Counted from the stretch's first letter, positions 1 through 13,164 are shown. The stretch: 64,000 bases of DNA from Rhododendron vialii (GCF_030253575.1 NC_080569.1:7296001-7360000), one strand, 5' to 3'. Notes: generated by a model not told the origin, from the letters alone. Translations and numbers: made by a program.

Positions 1-598
1 TCTGTCGTCGGTCTCGACCTGTTTGTTGATCTTTTTTTTTTGGTACGTAACTGTTGATCATCTTCTTCAGTTGAGGTAGGCATTAATTTAAACCAAATCA
101 AGTAAAATGCTACCTCTGTGCTTATTGTGATTGTTGTCTTATGCGTTGTTAATCATGCATCATCACCATAATTAATTAAAAACTCATACTTGCTGATTTT
201 AGGGTTTGTTAATAATTAGTTTAACTAATGTACTACTAGTATTCTTCTTTCTTAATTTCTTTAAAGATAAAAAGGGATCTAGCTGGGTTTTCTGAGAGAG
301 CTGGAGATCGAGCGAGCCTGGGACTGGGAGCTGGGTCGCTTTCTATTTGCACTGATCATTTTTGTTTTTTTCCTTTCGGTTCGTTTGATTTGTGCTTAAT
401 CATTTGTTATTAAGTGATTGCAATTAGTGTGTAGAAATAGGTGGGGGGGTCCTCCTCCTCCTCCTTAATTAAGACACTTGCTACTAGATTCGAAAGTGAA
501 AAAGTGAAACCCCCACTAATAATGAGAACATGGCAGTGGCTAGGCTCACTGCCTGGTGGTGTTACTTCGCCCAAATGTTTTTGTGATCTTATCTAATA

Positions 599-883
599 CT
601 CCATTCCTTCATTTTTTTAAAGTTCAGTATTTTATTTTGGATGGTTACTTAATAAATGTTCATTTTGTAAAGTTAGAGTGTAAAAGTTGATAAATTTTTT
701 TGGTTTTGCTCCTAATAATAGATTCTATTTTGAAAAGTTTTGTGAGTAAAAGTGTAATGATAATATCTCCATAGAGAGTAAGGAGAAAAAATGGAGGTAA
801 AATTTGATATAAAAAGTATAATGATAATGTCTCCTTAATAAGATGAAGTTACGAAACTAGACTTAAAAAAGGGGCGGAATGAG
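599..883. mobile_element. Stowaway-like MITE (Tc1/mariner type)
   Basis: The ends are imperfect inverted repeats (CTCCATTCCTTCATTTTTTT on the left, CTCATTCCGCCCC read inward from the right) and are flanked by the dinucleotide TA on both sides, as expected for Stowaway elements. The length of 285 bp is typical. The interior resembles the second Stowaway copy at 21.15-21.42 kb, for example in the ends that read like CTCCNTCC and the shared inner run near AGTATTTTATTTTGG. It has no coding capacity. Confidence 0.7.
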
Positions 884-1590
884 TAACATTTTGAGGAGTT
901 CTTCCTCAAGATTTCTCCCGAACATTGCATGCCTTGCGATCAATCGAGTAACTACTCAGCGTTCCTGAAGTATCACATGGTGTTGCCTAGCTAGGCGGTA
1001 CTCCTAATCATTTATGCAGCGGCAAATCATGCGTAAGAGACATTATCGTGCAATTAAGTTGAGTGCCCACGAGACACGGAGTGAACCACCTTATGTTGTC
1101 ATTGGCAACTGGTTATTTATGAAAAGTACCACGCAACAATATCACATGGCACGCCGCCGGGAGTAGCCAATGATTAGCCCCGTCGACCAATAGAATTTGG
1201 AAAATACTTGGGTGCACGTAGCACTACGACACTTCCAAAGGGTTCCACCCCTCACACGCACGGAAAATTGCTCACAATAGCCTAACTGTCTCTTTCTCCT
1301 CTTTTTAAAAATTTCTATACATGCACTTTTAAAGCATTCATCATACTTTCAACTACCTCACTTTTATTCGATTTTTATTATTATTATACATAAACCCCCA
1401 TTAGTACAAAAAGAGCTAGGCGTCGTGGACCATTTGACGAATCAGAAAGCCTACACTTGTCTAAATGCCCTCTACCTCATGGCTTAGGCGATCGAATCGC
1501 ATTGGACCCACCACTAGGCATGAAATGGGGGTGGTGATTACCGCATTTTCGAACGTGGTACTTCCAACCATTTACGTAACGATAATTTTT

Positions 1591-1713
1591 CGCGAAAGAT
1601 ACCACATGGCAACCCACATAGTATTTCGAAAATACCCAATAATTAGCTCTTTTACTTGCGAAAAATACCATATGGCATCCTGCATAGTACTCCGGAAATA
1701 CTCGATAATTGGC
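1591..1713. repeat. Imperfect 66-bp tandem repeat, two copies
   Basis: The second unit starts at 1657 and repeats the order GCGAAA-ATACCA-ATGGCA-CATAGTA-GAAATAC-ATAATT with scattered substitutions. Loosely similar words (TATCACATGGCA, CCAATGATTAGCC) occur at about 1138-1176, so the duplication may be part of an older, larger repeat. The short open frames across it come from the repeat and are not genes. Confidence 0.6.
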
Positions 1714-2106
1714 CATAAAATTTTGCTACGCATTAGTTTGCTCAATTGGCCGGGTCCCTTGAATTAATCCATGATTTCAAGCTCCACAAGTGCTCCAAGG
1801 GAGAAGTGTACAATACCCTGTCTGCTTTGTGAGTGTGTGTTGTTTTCCTTGCATGCATTATGTTGTCTACATGCTTTTTCGGAATTGGATACTTTGGAGC
1901 ACTTATAATATGCGTCCATATGAGTAGTGGGACCGACAAATTTTATGGGGGAGAAATGTGGGTCCCTTCACCCCCCTAAAAAAAAGAAAAAAAAGAAAAA
2001 AGAAAAAAGAAAAGAAGCAAAGGCTGGGTTCACCTTTCTGGCTTGGGAAATTAAATTTGGATTTTATGGAGTTAGCTTGATTGGGCAAGTTGGGATATTC
2101 CATTAA

Positions 2107-2334
2107 GGCCTCGTTTTTTAATGTCAAATAAATACTTATTTTTCAAGAAGCAATTTCAAGTTAAAAAACGATAGATTTATTGAAATCTAAAAATATGCAA
2201 TATGGATCTTGTTTGAAAGATCTTTAATATGGTGCAAAAAAAATCGAAAAATTATTTTTCATTTACATTATTTTTTGAGTTTGAAAATGTAAAATAAATA
2301 CTTATTTTTTTAAAATGTGTTCTGGAACGGGCTC
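2107..2334. mobile_element. Small PIF/Harbinger-like MITE
   Basis: The two ends can be aligned as inverted repeats: GGCCTCGTTTTTTAATG on the left and GAGCCCGTTCCAG read inward from the right, followed on both sides by related ATAAATACTTATTTT-type sequence. The trinucleotide TAA flanks both ends. Ends are diverged, so boundaries and superfamily are tentative. Confidence 0.45.
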
Positions 2335-5300
2335 TAATTCTTTTCGATCTCCTTTCTCACACACATACATTCCAGCACCCACTTATCCAGCTTTATCTGC
2401 AAGACAACTTTTATATGGACGGCAAAGTGTTAATTTCCTAGTCCCAAGATTAATGTTCAAAGAACCTACTTTAATTCAGTCACCCCTCTTCCATCTTCTC
2501 CATTTACATATGCACTATATATGTAGAGGTTCAATGTTCCAATTAAGCGTTATAGGAATGCACTGATCGACCTTGTAATTAAAAGGGTATACCGGATAAC
2601 AGAATGGGACCTCTAAAGATGATAATTCCTCTTGTTAGTATAATTAATAATGTAACCTCACTTGTTAGTTATTATTAAGTCTCCATTTGATCCATGCCAC
2701 TTGTCTTCGATCTCCAATTCTAAAAACGTACAAGTAGTTGGCAAGCATCATACATTAATTAATGATCTCTATTACAAACGGTGTTATGTACAAAATTAGG
2801 AGGAAACGTCACATCAATCTAGCGCATCTCAAATCTACAACATGTAGTCTCGCTCGGGACTAATGTTGCATAGAATTTATAAGCCACATGCTGCAAAAGT
2901 TTGTATTGCAATTAAAGAATCTAAAGAAGTACTCGTCCCTAAGATTGATAGATTAATTTGGGTCATCGAATTTTTCAAGATATATATTTGTAGATGAAAA
3001 AAGGTACTATCTCAAAATTAAGGATATATGTATAGGGGGGAAAAATAAAACTTAGAAGCAGCTAAGAGGAGATCAACACATGTTGCACCTCTTTATAGGA
3101 AGCTGCTAACTCTCACAAACCATATATAGTAGAATCTTCATGTTCACACAGGTTTGATCTTCTTCTTCTTCTTCTTTTGGTGAAACTGAAAACAACAGGC
3201 TAACAGAAAATTAAAGTCTCTCGCGGTGAACCCGGGGGATATCGGCCACGAGCAACTCCCTGAGATCTCGTCGGAAGGGATTATGTGCGAGACCGCCATC
3301 TCTGTTTGCGCTAGCTCCTCCCATTCCTGCAAGTTTATTCCCTCCACACAGGTCGCAGTGATCTACACTCAAAGGCTAAGCAGCTTCGTGGCTTATGTGA
3401 CAAGAAAACCCAGCCCGCAATTTGGGCTTGGCCCATGGTGGACATTACCACTACGTTCTAGACTTCTCTAGCCCAAAAGAAAAAGGAAAAAGGAAACCAA
3501 ACAGGTCCAGCCTAGCTATGAATGAGTCCACTAGTCCAGCTTTGGGACAAAAGGTACACGAGATAAGATTAACCCGAATAGAATGTTTACAGGGGCGGAA
3601 CAGGAATCTAATCTGGTTTGGGCTAACTCAAAAGTTAATAAACTAATATAAATAAATAGTTTATAGTTAATGTCGAGCAAATTTGTGCATAAATATGTAA
3701 GTTTTCAAAATAGACAAAAGAAAAGTACAAAAAAAAAAAACCGTACACTATTGAAGTTGTATCCTACGAATGGTGTGCCCTACATTATTTAGAGAGTAGA
3801 AATCATTTATTATTTAGTCTGAGTCAATATATTCAACAAGTTCTCTTTCAATGAAGATAATCAAAGAATCTAAAAAAAAACCGTATTTCATTTTGTTATG
3901 AAGATTAGTTTTCACATGCGTTGTCTACACACCCAGTGGTGGAAATACATAGAATGACAGCTGTGCTGTAGCTCAAAAAAAAAAAAAAAAAACTAAAAAT
4001 TTATATGTGAAATTTTAGCTCAATAAATTTTAAACCACCTCATTTTTTTTTTAGCCCAACCCATTATAATTTTAGCCCACCATCAAATCCCAGTACTTAG
4101 GTTGATTCATCTTGTCAACGGATATCAAATTCCTTGCTTGATCCTTGGGTTGGTCAATATTTCCTACAATCTGTATTCCTATGATTGTGTAGTTTGTATA
4201 GGACTTTATTATTGTATTAATTCTTCTTTCCTTGTAGAGAATATGTATCCCTTGATTACAGTAATTAGGAAGAGCAAATCTCTCCTCTTGATTGTAATTT
4301 CACTCCTATATAATCAATACCAAAATAAAGCTATTGTCAGTCCACTGGGCTGACGATAAGCATAGTAGAAGATAAAAAAAATAAGTATTTCTGTATACTT
4401 TTTATACCCTTTAATACACATTCACACATTTACTATTGTCAATCCATTGGAATTATTTTAGAATTTTCTATTGAAGAAAAAGAACTAGGTATAAAGGGAA
4501 TTGAAAGAATCTTTTGGTATGGACTCAAAAGTGAGGCCTACTTAAAACTCTTTGGATTCTCAAAAGTACGTACTCTTAAATTCTGGATGCTCATATATTA
4601 CGATTGCCGTAGATTAATGAAATTGTTGAGGATAAATCTGGAATTTGTCTTAAACGCAAAACTCCATCCATGCTTCCCGTTACAGTTATTTCTTCATTTC
4701 TCATTTTTACCACACCGCACATTGCAGTTATACCCACCCATCCATCCATCCATCCATGTTTCATGTCGTAGTTGCAGCTATAGAATTAATGCACATCATA
4801 AATGAATTCAAATAGATAGATAGCTACGTACACCTAGCTACAATCGAAAAATTATTTCAAAAGTTGCTTGTGCACCCAACGCGCGCTAGTCATTATATCG
4901 ATACTACTAAACTTATGTTAACAACAGCCAGCCACATGAACTTGAATATATAGCCCAAGATACTAAACTAATTAGATGCAATGTTTTCCTAATTGCAAAC
5001 CCGTACAGGCCGATGACACATGAATATATAGCCCAAGAAACGACAGAAGTCAGCACTACAACTAGACTGTCCCAAATTCCCTCCCAAATTTTGAGTGTGG
5101 TAGTCGAGCCAACTCAGCCAAGGACTTCATTTCCAATGTACCACACAAAAAAAAAAAAGAAGCAGCGAAGAGCTTAACGCTCTAAATATATACCGTCGTA
5201 TTTGTCTTAAAAAGTGAACGACCAAAATTACTAGCCATCGATTTTCTCATAAAAGAAAAATAAGATTAGATCTATGAGAAAAATAAGATTAGATTTTAGG

Positions 5301-6917
5301 CACACCGAGAAATACCTGAAAAACTTAGTGATAAAGAGAAGACAAACTTGAAAAATATGAACAGCTAGCATTAGAAAGAGAAGAGAAAAGAAAAAGATGT
5401 GATCACCCATTCTATAATTGCGGTGGTGGAACTTCCACACATCACACTCATCCAAGTCGGTCGCTTGTTGGAACCTTCATTTTGGACACTAAACCATGGC
5501 TTATATGACCATTCAATTTACTGGACCCCACTCCATTAAAAGCCATGTCCAAGTGCCCAACATTTCCACACCTCAGTGGTCTCCACGCCTGGGGCACTCT
5601 TACCACACACTCGCATCCGTAAGTGTGTGAGCTCCCCACGTACACTAGATATGTATAACGTGTGTAGTGCCCGCATACTTATGAGTATGGATGTGTAAGT
5701 ATGTATGGTGCTAGCATTTTTGCACTCCGGGAGCTCTCTATTTGACTTGGCTGTGAGTGGTGTTAGGCGAAATGATCGGTACTAGTGAAACACACTTTCT
5801 ACAAGTCCAATAATCTTTTTAAAAGGAGTAACTATTTTGTCACGGGATGCTCCATGGTTCTTCGACCTACACCGCAAAGTTATGCGATGTCCATACTTTA
5901 GTCTTGAACTCCACGTAAATTTATGTGGGTGCATGAAAAGGGTTCGGACACCGTCACGTGCTGCTCCAGAATCTTTTTACTTTAAAATATGTATTTTGCC
6001 TTTTGCTTTAATGGTTGGTTAAATATAGCTATTCTCTCATAACTAGGCAAATTAATTAATTAATTTAAGCAGTGAAATAAATATCACATTATTAGGCACC
6101 CCATTAATCGTACGTTGATGTTTCTACTTTTATGCTGTTACTTGAATAGTATTTAAAAAAAAATTCCACATCAACCTTCAAAAAATTTTGACGCCTCCAA
6201 ATTTGAAGAAAAGGTTGAAAATGTTCTATAACAATGTTACAACCACACACAAATATTTATATACATTCACAAAAGGGGATAAAATTATTGAATGCTTTAA
6301 AAATTGTACTTTTAGTATCAAACTGCCTGTAGTGTTGGAGATGCTTTTACATTAATTATTACAATTAGCATTTTGATATCCTAATGCAAAATCTCTTTAC
6401 AAAAATATATTACATGTTATTATTATTCTAAAATTGAGATTATTTTCTTGTAAAGCATAAGAAAATGAAAGATATATATTTCACAATCAATACATTTTTT
6501 TGTTGTATTAAGCCTATGCGAGAATATATATATCTATATGTTTTTTGTTAATCCGTTAAAACTCGTAAACAAACTCGAGCTCGATTAAGTCAAGACCTGT
6601 TTGACTCGAGCTCAACTTGTTAAATTTTCACTAAACTTGACTCAAATTCATTAAAAATTTAATAAACAAACTCGATAACGGTAAAAGTTAGCTCATTTGC
6701 TGCCCCGGCGGCTCCACACCATACACCAGAATCAAATCAGAGAGAAATGTCAAAGTCTGTCTTTTGCTTTTCTGTTACCACGAAACAAAGGACAAAGTCA
6801 CCCACCACTCACGAGAACGGAAAGTCTTCCTTCTACTGTTCTACAACTAGGAATACTCTCTCTCTCTCTTAAACTTCTATACCCAACTTCCGTTTCTGAG
6901 GTGGGAATTATCCAAAC

Positions 6918-9054
6918 ATGGCGGTGTGCGCGACCGACACGGCTCGACAGCTCTCGTGCCGGGACAGTCGAGCAGCGGCACATCTTAAGCTCATATCGAT
7001 CCTCGTGATCTTCGTCACGAGCGTCGTCGGGATATCGTCTCCGGTGATGCTAGCTCGATTGTTCCACGGCAAGCCGGTCTACGACAAGGCCATCCTAATA
7101 ATCAAGTGCTTCGCGGCGGGCGTCATCCTCTCCACCTCCCTCGTCCACGTCCTCCCCGACGCCTTCGACGCCCTCGCCGACTGCCAGGTCTCGTCCCGCC
7201 ACCCGTGGAAGGACTTCCCCTTCTCCGGCCTCGTCACCCTCATCGGCGTCCTCACCGCCTTGCTCGTCGACCTCACCGCCACGTCACACGTCGACAGCCA
7301 CGGCCACGGCCACGGCCATGGGAAGAACAGTCATTACGCGCCGATTGGGACGAGCGAGGAATTGGCGGCGAGGAGGAAATCGGCGGAGAGTGGGGGGGAG
7401 TTGGGGGTTATCGGCGAGCGGAGTGCGGCGGAGGAGTTGTTGAGGATGAAGCAGAGGCTGGTGTCGCAGGTGCTGGAGATAGGGATAATATTTCACTCGG
7501 TGATTATAGGGGTGACGATGGGGATGTCGCAGAACCAGTGCACGATCAGGCCGCTTGTGGCGGCGCTGGCGTTCCACCAGATCTTTGAAGGGATGGGGCT
7601 TGGAGGTTGTATTGCTCAGGTACGAATATCTATGAAAGCCTGTACTAGATAACGTATCTTGATGCGTGATTAGAGTGATAGGACACGTCGCGGGAGTAAC
7701 TCAGGGGAACGAACGGTGATTAGGCCACCGTGGCTCGGCGTTTGAGCCGTGGATTGTGTGGTGGATGGAAGGGATGACCGTTTAAAATCTGATCGCCAAT
7801 TCCGTTGACTTGCGATAAGGATTGGCGTCAGGGATTTATAAATTCTGCCGTAAATTTTAACGTTCTTTATAGGGACGCCTAACCGCGCTTAATTAGGTTG
7901 CATTCTTATAAACTCATTTGCCCTGAATTAAATTTCGTAATTTTTGGTCTAGTTTTTTTGTTGTGATTTTTGGAGTTATCGTTCGGTTCGACGATATGAA
8001 TTGAAAAAGTATTAAAATATGGACCGATGTGACAAAATTTATATATAAGACACTTTAGGAAAATTAAAAAAAACAGCTGTATGGTACTTTCTCGTCTTTA
8101 GTGATTTTTTTTTTTCATTTTTGATAATTTCCTGTTAAATTAATTTACACTATTGGTTCTGTTATGAGAGAGAAATTTGTAAGTGAAAATTATTAATGAA
8201 GGTTTTAAATTTCACCTAAGACGAATGATTAAAAAAGGCATTTTCCAATTTGATGAAAAGATAAAGAAATGTAGTACTACTAGACTAGATACTAAAAGTG
8301 CTCACAATCTTTAAGAATAAGGAACTCAGCCCACACTTTATCTTACTTTATTTACCTCAAACATATATAAAAGAAAATATGTAAATTAGGTAAGCTTCAA
8401 ATAAAAATACCTAAATAGGTGAAACTCTATCTATCGACAAATTGGAATACATATATGTATGGTAAAGTAGCAATTTTAGATCACGTGAGATGTCATTGAT
8501 AGATTCTGAATCGCAATTAAATACGATGTGATGAGGTTTGGGTTTATGCTCGTCTCCAATTAGCATAAAAAAAGCTTTAGACCTGGCCGGTTTTGCTCCT
8601 ACTTTGAGTCCGACTCGATGATCCGATATCGATCTTCTAGGCCATTTTGCGTAGGTCGTCCGCGGAGAAAATTGACTTAATGATTCTAGTCAGTGAATTC
8701 TATGTTTCTAACTAATGATGATATCTGTGGCAATGACAGGCGGGGTTCAGCTTCGGAACAACGGCCTACATGTGCTTCTTGTTTTCGGTGACAACGCCCG
8801 TGGGAATAGTATTGGGGATGATCATATTCTCGTTAACTGGTTATGATGACAGCAGTCTCAACGCCTTGATTCTCGAAGGGATATTGGGTTCCCTCTCTTC
8901 AGGTATCCTCATTTACATGGGTCTCGTCGATCTCATAGCCCTCGACTTCTTTCACAGCAAGTTGATGAGTTCCGAGCCTTGGTTGAAAAAGGCATCGTTT
9001 GTAGCCCTTGTTCTTGGATCTACCTCTATGTCTATCCTTGCCCTTTGGGCCTGA
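6918..9054 (+). CDS. ZIP6: ZIP-family metal transporter, ZIP6-like (two exons)
   Basis: Exon 1 is 6918-7619 and exon 2 is 8740-9054, joined by a 1.1-kb GT-AG intron, giving 338 aa, close to the roughly 340 aa usual for plant ZIP6. The protein has the ZIP layout: about eight membrane helices and a cytosolic loop after helix III with a histidine run (HGHGHGHG). Helix IV carries [12 protein letters not shown] and helix V carries [11 protein letters not shown], whose histidines line the metal path in this family. The tracts [20 protein letters not shown] and [15 protein letters not shown] and the ending SILALWA closely match what I recall of Arabidopsis ZIP6. The start ATG is in good context and is followed directly by the family N-terminus. 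Known role of the family: uptake or redistribution of Zn2+/Fe2+ across plasma or organelle membranes; the exact metal of ZIP6 is not settled. No breaks are seen. Confidence 0.93.
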
Positions 9055-10647
9055 AAATTGGTGCAAAGCAATTGAAGAATAATCTTTGAAATTTGGTGCA
9101 ACTATCACAATTCTCAGCTGAATCTTGTCAATATTGCTATGACAGTGCGACCAACGCATTTGTACGAGCTTTAGGTATTTTTCCGTTTGACTTTTGTTGT
9201 AACCGTCTCAGTTCAATTGAAAGTTCCAACGGGATCCATTAATTGGAGAGGTTTCAATGGATGATATCCTAATCCTGCCGGTCAGATGGGATTTTCATTC
9301 GTACGATTATGGTTGCCAATTAAGAAGAAATCTAGTGCATGTTCTAGCCAAAAGTTTGAATTGTTGTAATGTTGAAAACTGAAGAAACATGACAGTACTG
9401 CTGCGTATAGCTCGCTGAACTTGTACAATACCTAAAATTAACTGTGAAATGTATCACAAGTACGTACTGTGACCGGGAACGCCACTTCCAAAAGATTGAT
9501 CTGTTGAACCCAACGAAGAATGATTTGAACTGGTTTTCTGAGTTGGATTTATTAATAAGCACCACTTCAAACCTCTCTTTTTTGGCTATATATATAGTCT
9601 TCAGTATTGCCCATTTTTGCATAGAGTAATAATTTTGTTGAAACTTGGACGTTTACGCATAACCCACCGGTGCAACATTGCTTTACTTTATGTGTGAGTG
9701 GGTACATGACTAGAGCTCCACTTTTGGGAACTTTGGGATAGCAGAGTGAGAAAAAATCATTCATTTACAGTGTTTGGTATATTTAGTTTGGAGACAACTT
9801 CTCGGCAATCAATGGTTTAGATTTCAAAAAGACTTTATGCGGGAAGAAACTATTTTTCTCGCGAAGATTCTTTTAACAAAATCTAACTATTAAAAATACA
9901 TTTGGACGACCGAGATGCACCGACTGTTGCTCTCTGCAGTCCAAACACAGACTGCAGATAAGCCATTTCCATTCAGTTAAATGGCAAAACGATGAAAACT
10001 GGGGGAGGGCTACCGGTACTTTACCAATTGAGCGGTGAAGCAACCTATATGTTCGTCAGCACAAAAACGTATCATGTTTAACAAGCGCAATGTTTTGAAT
10101 ACCGTACCGGCCAGGGTATCGGTACCAATCAGATACCGGGTACCGTTTTAGATTTACCGCAACTACAATATATATAATCATAATTCAAAAAAATCCCCCA
10201 TACTATGCGATTCATCATAAAATACCTATGTATTTGTATCTTGTCCCACATTGCTTAGTTACAAAACTCTTTTCCATCTTAAATGACTTTGCACACTAGT
10301 GGACTTGTAAATGAGGACCCAATGAGAGGCCTCACGTGCTCGGAAAAATGGGTTGTGGCCGAAGACAATTTGAAAAAACTGATTCGGAAATCAATAAATC
10401 GGGTGCGCGTCACGAGTTATTCACACGCAAGAGGGGGTGCAAATCCGGGATTTGCTTCTCGCGCACGTACTATGATTAACCCAAAAAAAATATTCTGCGT
10501 TTATTCCAATTCCAAGCACGACTTTGACAATCTAGAGAACTCGTAATTTTCAGCCTCAGAAATTTCTCCTTCCATCACGTTCTGTCATACCTACCTTTCT
10601 TTTTAAACGAAAAACTAGTTTTATGGGGCACTTTCACTCGACAAAAT
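9055..10647. other. Intergenic: ZIP6 3' flank and unassigned repeats
   Basis: The first few hundred bases should hold the ZIP6 3' UTR. Around 10.1 kb there is a patch rich in GGTACC/TACCGG words typical of degraded repeats, followed at about 10.24-10.55 kb by a segment open for 87 codons (10283-10546) that looks like repeat-derived DNA. I see no gene. Confidence 0.5.
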
Positions 10648-10720
10648 GGTCCCGTAGCTCCGTTGGTTAAAGCGTTGCTCTTATGAGCAGAAGGTCGCGG
10701 GTTCGAACCCCGCCGGGACC
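10648..10720 (+). tRNA. tRNA-like gene, anticodon reads TAT (Ile, ATA codon)
   Basis: The acceptor stem is perfect (GGTCCCG with CGGGACC) and is followed by an encoded A. The T arm is perfect (GCGGG-TTCGAAC-CCCGC) and supplies a canonical B box; an A-box-like TAGCTCCGTTGG lies at 10655. By standard numbering the anticodon loop is CTTATGA, giving TAT for isoleucine. Oddities: with a normal 7-base loop the stem (TTGCT with GCAGA) pairs poorly, whereas a 6-base loop gives a good stem (TTGCT with AGCAG); position 37 would be G rather than the A expected next to a U36; and no T4 terminator follows at once. It may be a slightly decayed copy rather than a working gene. I see no intron. Confidence 0.75.
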
Positions 10721-10721
10721 A

Positions 10722-12636
10722 TTTCGTCTGATTCTAATTTGCAATATTCAATCTCTACTACTCCCTAGTAGCTTCTATATAAGATGTCTAACGGGCTCTG
10801 ATTCAACAGGCCTGCCGTCCCACCCGATTGTAAGGCTTGTTTTAGCCCTTTTGTTATCAAAGAATAAGTTTGTTGGACTCTGATGCCCATAAAACATGTG
10901 TTTTCTTTTTTCATTTTTTTTGGGTACACCGGAAAACAAAAGAAAACTACATTCTCTCAAAGGTTACACCTCTCATGTTCGCCTCCGAATGATGTCGTCT
11001 AGCAAAATTAAGCTAGTATCTTATATGTGAAATTGAGGAAATTATGAAAGAGCTCATGAAATGTATAACAAGATGTCCTAGCTGGAACTTCTTTAAATGG
11101 TAACATTATTTTTTTTATTTTCTCCCCACCCGAGAGGCATCAGCTGTTTTGCCTAATCCATTTTGCTTCTACTACTAAACAGTACAGTATGATTTACCCT
11201 TCGATTATATAATTTCATTTTTCATTGAAGTGACAGATCAAATAATAATCAGAAAAGCTACAGGTACAGCATTTGCTGCACAGCAGCCATGCACAGATCC
11301 GTTTTGCGCTCGTCTCGGGTCCCGCAAAGATGATCGGAGTCGCTCATTTTGTTCCAAATGCGTCGTTTATGGTCCCTTAAAAAAATCACCTTAATCCGAT
11401 ATCGGGAAGGGTGTGGTGTGGAATCATCTAAATCGCAATCGGTTATTTAATTTGTCCTCCAATTCTGTCATTCGTTAATTTGGTCACAATTGTGATAGGA
11501 AATAAGCATGCAATTAACGCGCGATAACCAAATGGGTACGTACGTACGTCCTCGATCAAGAAGATCGATCATTCATTAATGTTTTTGGTGATTGATGCAT
11601 ATAGTATATATTATGGGTAGAATATATATTCATATGTGCTTCTGTCAATCTACCCTATCCATGCATGAGGGCTCCACAAGCTAGAGCGTGGCCAATTAAT
11701 ATCAAACTCGACTCATGATTTTGGCTATGCAATTTAGAGTCAAGGTTTATATAATCACTGGCTCCAATACTGTACAACTCTTCTAATTAATCTCTCAAAG
11801 TACAACAATTAATCATGATAAGTCAATTTACACCTCTTAAATCATCGCATAAAAATTACATAATTACGACATACGCAATGTGCGTGGGACCCACCTCGTT
11901 TGTAGGATACGCCCATCCCCTTTTCTTACACGTCTCCAGTAAAAAAGAGAGAAAAAAAAAATAGTGCTGCTATTTCTAAAAACATATGATCATGTCAGCA
12001 ACGCGAGAAATTTTTCAGTGCTGGGTGGGTATCACGTGGTGCCAGCTCGGCGCATTCAGGTCGTCCCTTTTGGTTTTGGACAGCTCGGATTTGGAGAGAG
12101 AGTGGTGGGGTGAGAGAAGAGAGAGGATTTTAATTTAGACCGTCCGACACAATTTTGAAAGATTTTAAATGGGTTGCTCGGGCACCACATGGACACGGCC
12201 ACATGATACCCACCTGGTACCGAAAAATTCCTCAACGGCAACCCAGTAAATCAATTGAAGTAGTACCTTGTTTGTAATTTCATCACTTCTTCATGTATAT
12301 ATTTGTACTGTCACAATGTCACCGCACTGCCAAATGTGTCATTATAAGCAAAAGGCATAGTTTCATCTTCACAAGGGGTTATATGCTCACAATTTAGAGA
12401 GAGAGAGAGAGATGGCAGTTGGTGGCTTTATTACACAAATGGTAACAAATGCTCACACACCTAACGAAGGACTAAGGTGGATGCATGCTTGTGAGCAATC
12501 ATCTCTGCTAGCCAGTATAGGAAGCCCATACTCACACCATCATCTTCTAATCTCACTCAAATATCTCAAACTCCAAACCTAACCAAACTCCAACCGCCGG
12601 CGGCCACCACCACCGCTCCTCTCCTCTTTCCCCATC
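10722..12636. other. Intergenic region upstream of the ATL gene
   Basis: This holds a MITE at about 12.0-12.23 kb (listed separately), a (GA)n tract near 12395-12411 and the promoter and leader of the ATL gene. A segment at about 11.25-11.46 kb (CACAGATCC then AATCCGATAT) resembles another at about 58.6-58.73 kb, so both may be copies of one low-copy repeat. No gene was recognised. Confidence 0.5.
12005..12233. mobile_element. MITE with G-box-bearing ends, copy 1
   Basis: The ends form inverted repeats: GAGAAATTTTTCAGTGCTGG on the left and GAGGAATTTTTCGGTACCAG read inward from the right, each followed by GTGGGTATCA(C/T)GTGG. Related elements lie at 38047-38230 and 38741-38983. Because the left inner end reads CACGTGG, the element carries a G-box/ABRE core about 600 bp upstream of the ATL start codon. 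A target site duplication could not be fixed, so the superfamily is open. Confidence 0.6.
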
Positions 12637-13164
12637 ATGGCTTCCCAAGACAATATGATCCAGCCCAACTTCCGGTTCCACGTCACAAACCTCACCCACA
12701 CCATAATCCCACACCACACCCTCGGCCTCATCCTCATAATCATCATTTTCGCCATCATCTTCCTCTCCGCTTGCTTCTACTTCTACTACCACTTCATCTC
12801 TCTCTACATCCCTTCCTCATCAACAACAACAATTAACACGGCCGCCGCCACCTCCAACAACAGCTTGAGCTCCTCCTTGCCGCCGGTCTCTCAGCCGCTC
12901 GGACTCGACCCTGCCGCCATAAGCAACTTACCCGTTTTCCCGCGCCGGTCGACGGCGGTTTCCGACATCGAAAGTGGAAGCTGCGGCAACAGTACCGTTA
13001 GGGAAAGCGAGTGCTCCATTTGCTTGGGTTTGTTTGCAGATGAAGAGATTGTTAAGGTTTTGCCAAAGTGTCAGCACGCTTACCATTCGGAGTGCGTGGA
13101 TAAGTGGCTTAGTGCTCGATCCAGTTGTCCCCTCTGCAGGGCTTCTCTCCTGGTTGATTTGTAG
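12637..13164 (+). CDS. ATL-type RING-H2 E3 ubiquitin ligase (175 aa)
   Basis: This intronless gene has the complete ATL layout. A strongly hydrophobic helix lies at about residues 29-56, the GLD signature at 89-91 (GLDPAAISNLPVF), and a RING-H2 finger at 126-167 with C126, C129, C145, H147, H150, C153, C164 and C167, plus the conserved Trp three residues after C153+... (DKWL) and a Pro before C167 pair (CPLC). In the family the RING recruits an E2 and ubiquitinates targets from a membrane position; many members respond to elicitors or hormones. Length fits the short ATL members. The ATG is the first in frame and the next upstream frame is closed. Substrate is unknown. A serine/threonine-rich linker (60-82) joins helix and GLD. 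Confidence 0.92.
   Translation: MASQDNMIQPNFRFHVTNLTHTIIPHHTLGLILIIIIFAIIFLSACFYFYYHFISLYIPSSSTTTINTAAATSNNSLSSSLPPVSQPLGLDPAAISNLPVFPRRSTAVSDIESGSCGNSTVRESECSICLGLFADEEIVKVLPKCQHAYHSECVDKWLSARSSCPLCRASLLVDL

Larger units (their letters stand above)
1..6917. other. Gene-poor intergenic region
   Basis: No convincing gene was found here. The stretch is AT-rich and holds a Stowaway-like MITE, a 66-bp imperfect tandem repeat and a small PIF-like MITE, listed separately. A short GC-richer island at about 3.2-3.45 kb is open in both directions (+ 3226-3471 and - 3144-3347), but neither product resembles a family I know. A piece near 3590 begins like the end of a hAT MITE (CAGGGGCGGAAC) without a clear partner end. 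The last 200 bases should contain the promoter and leader of the ZIP gene, including a CT-rich tract at about 6857-6869. Confidence 0.7.

Noticed and set aside
3144-3471. Open frames on both strands in a GC-richer island
   Set aside because: No family, no paired splice or promoter evidence, and neither strand is clearly favoured; left as an unresolved island.
7106-7588. 160-codon plus-strand frame rich in Arg/Pro/Gly inside ZIP6 exon 1, and minus-strand frames opposite
   Set aside because: Shadow frames of GC-rich ZIP6 coding sequence; the ZIP6 frame carries all family motifs.
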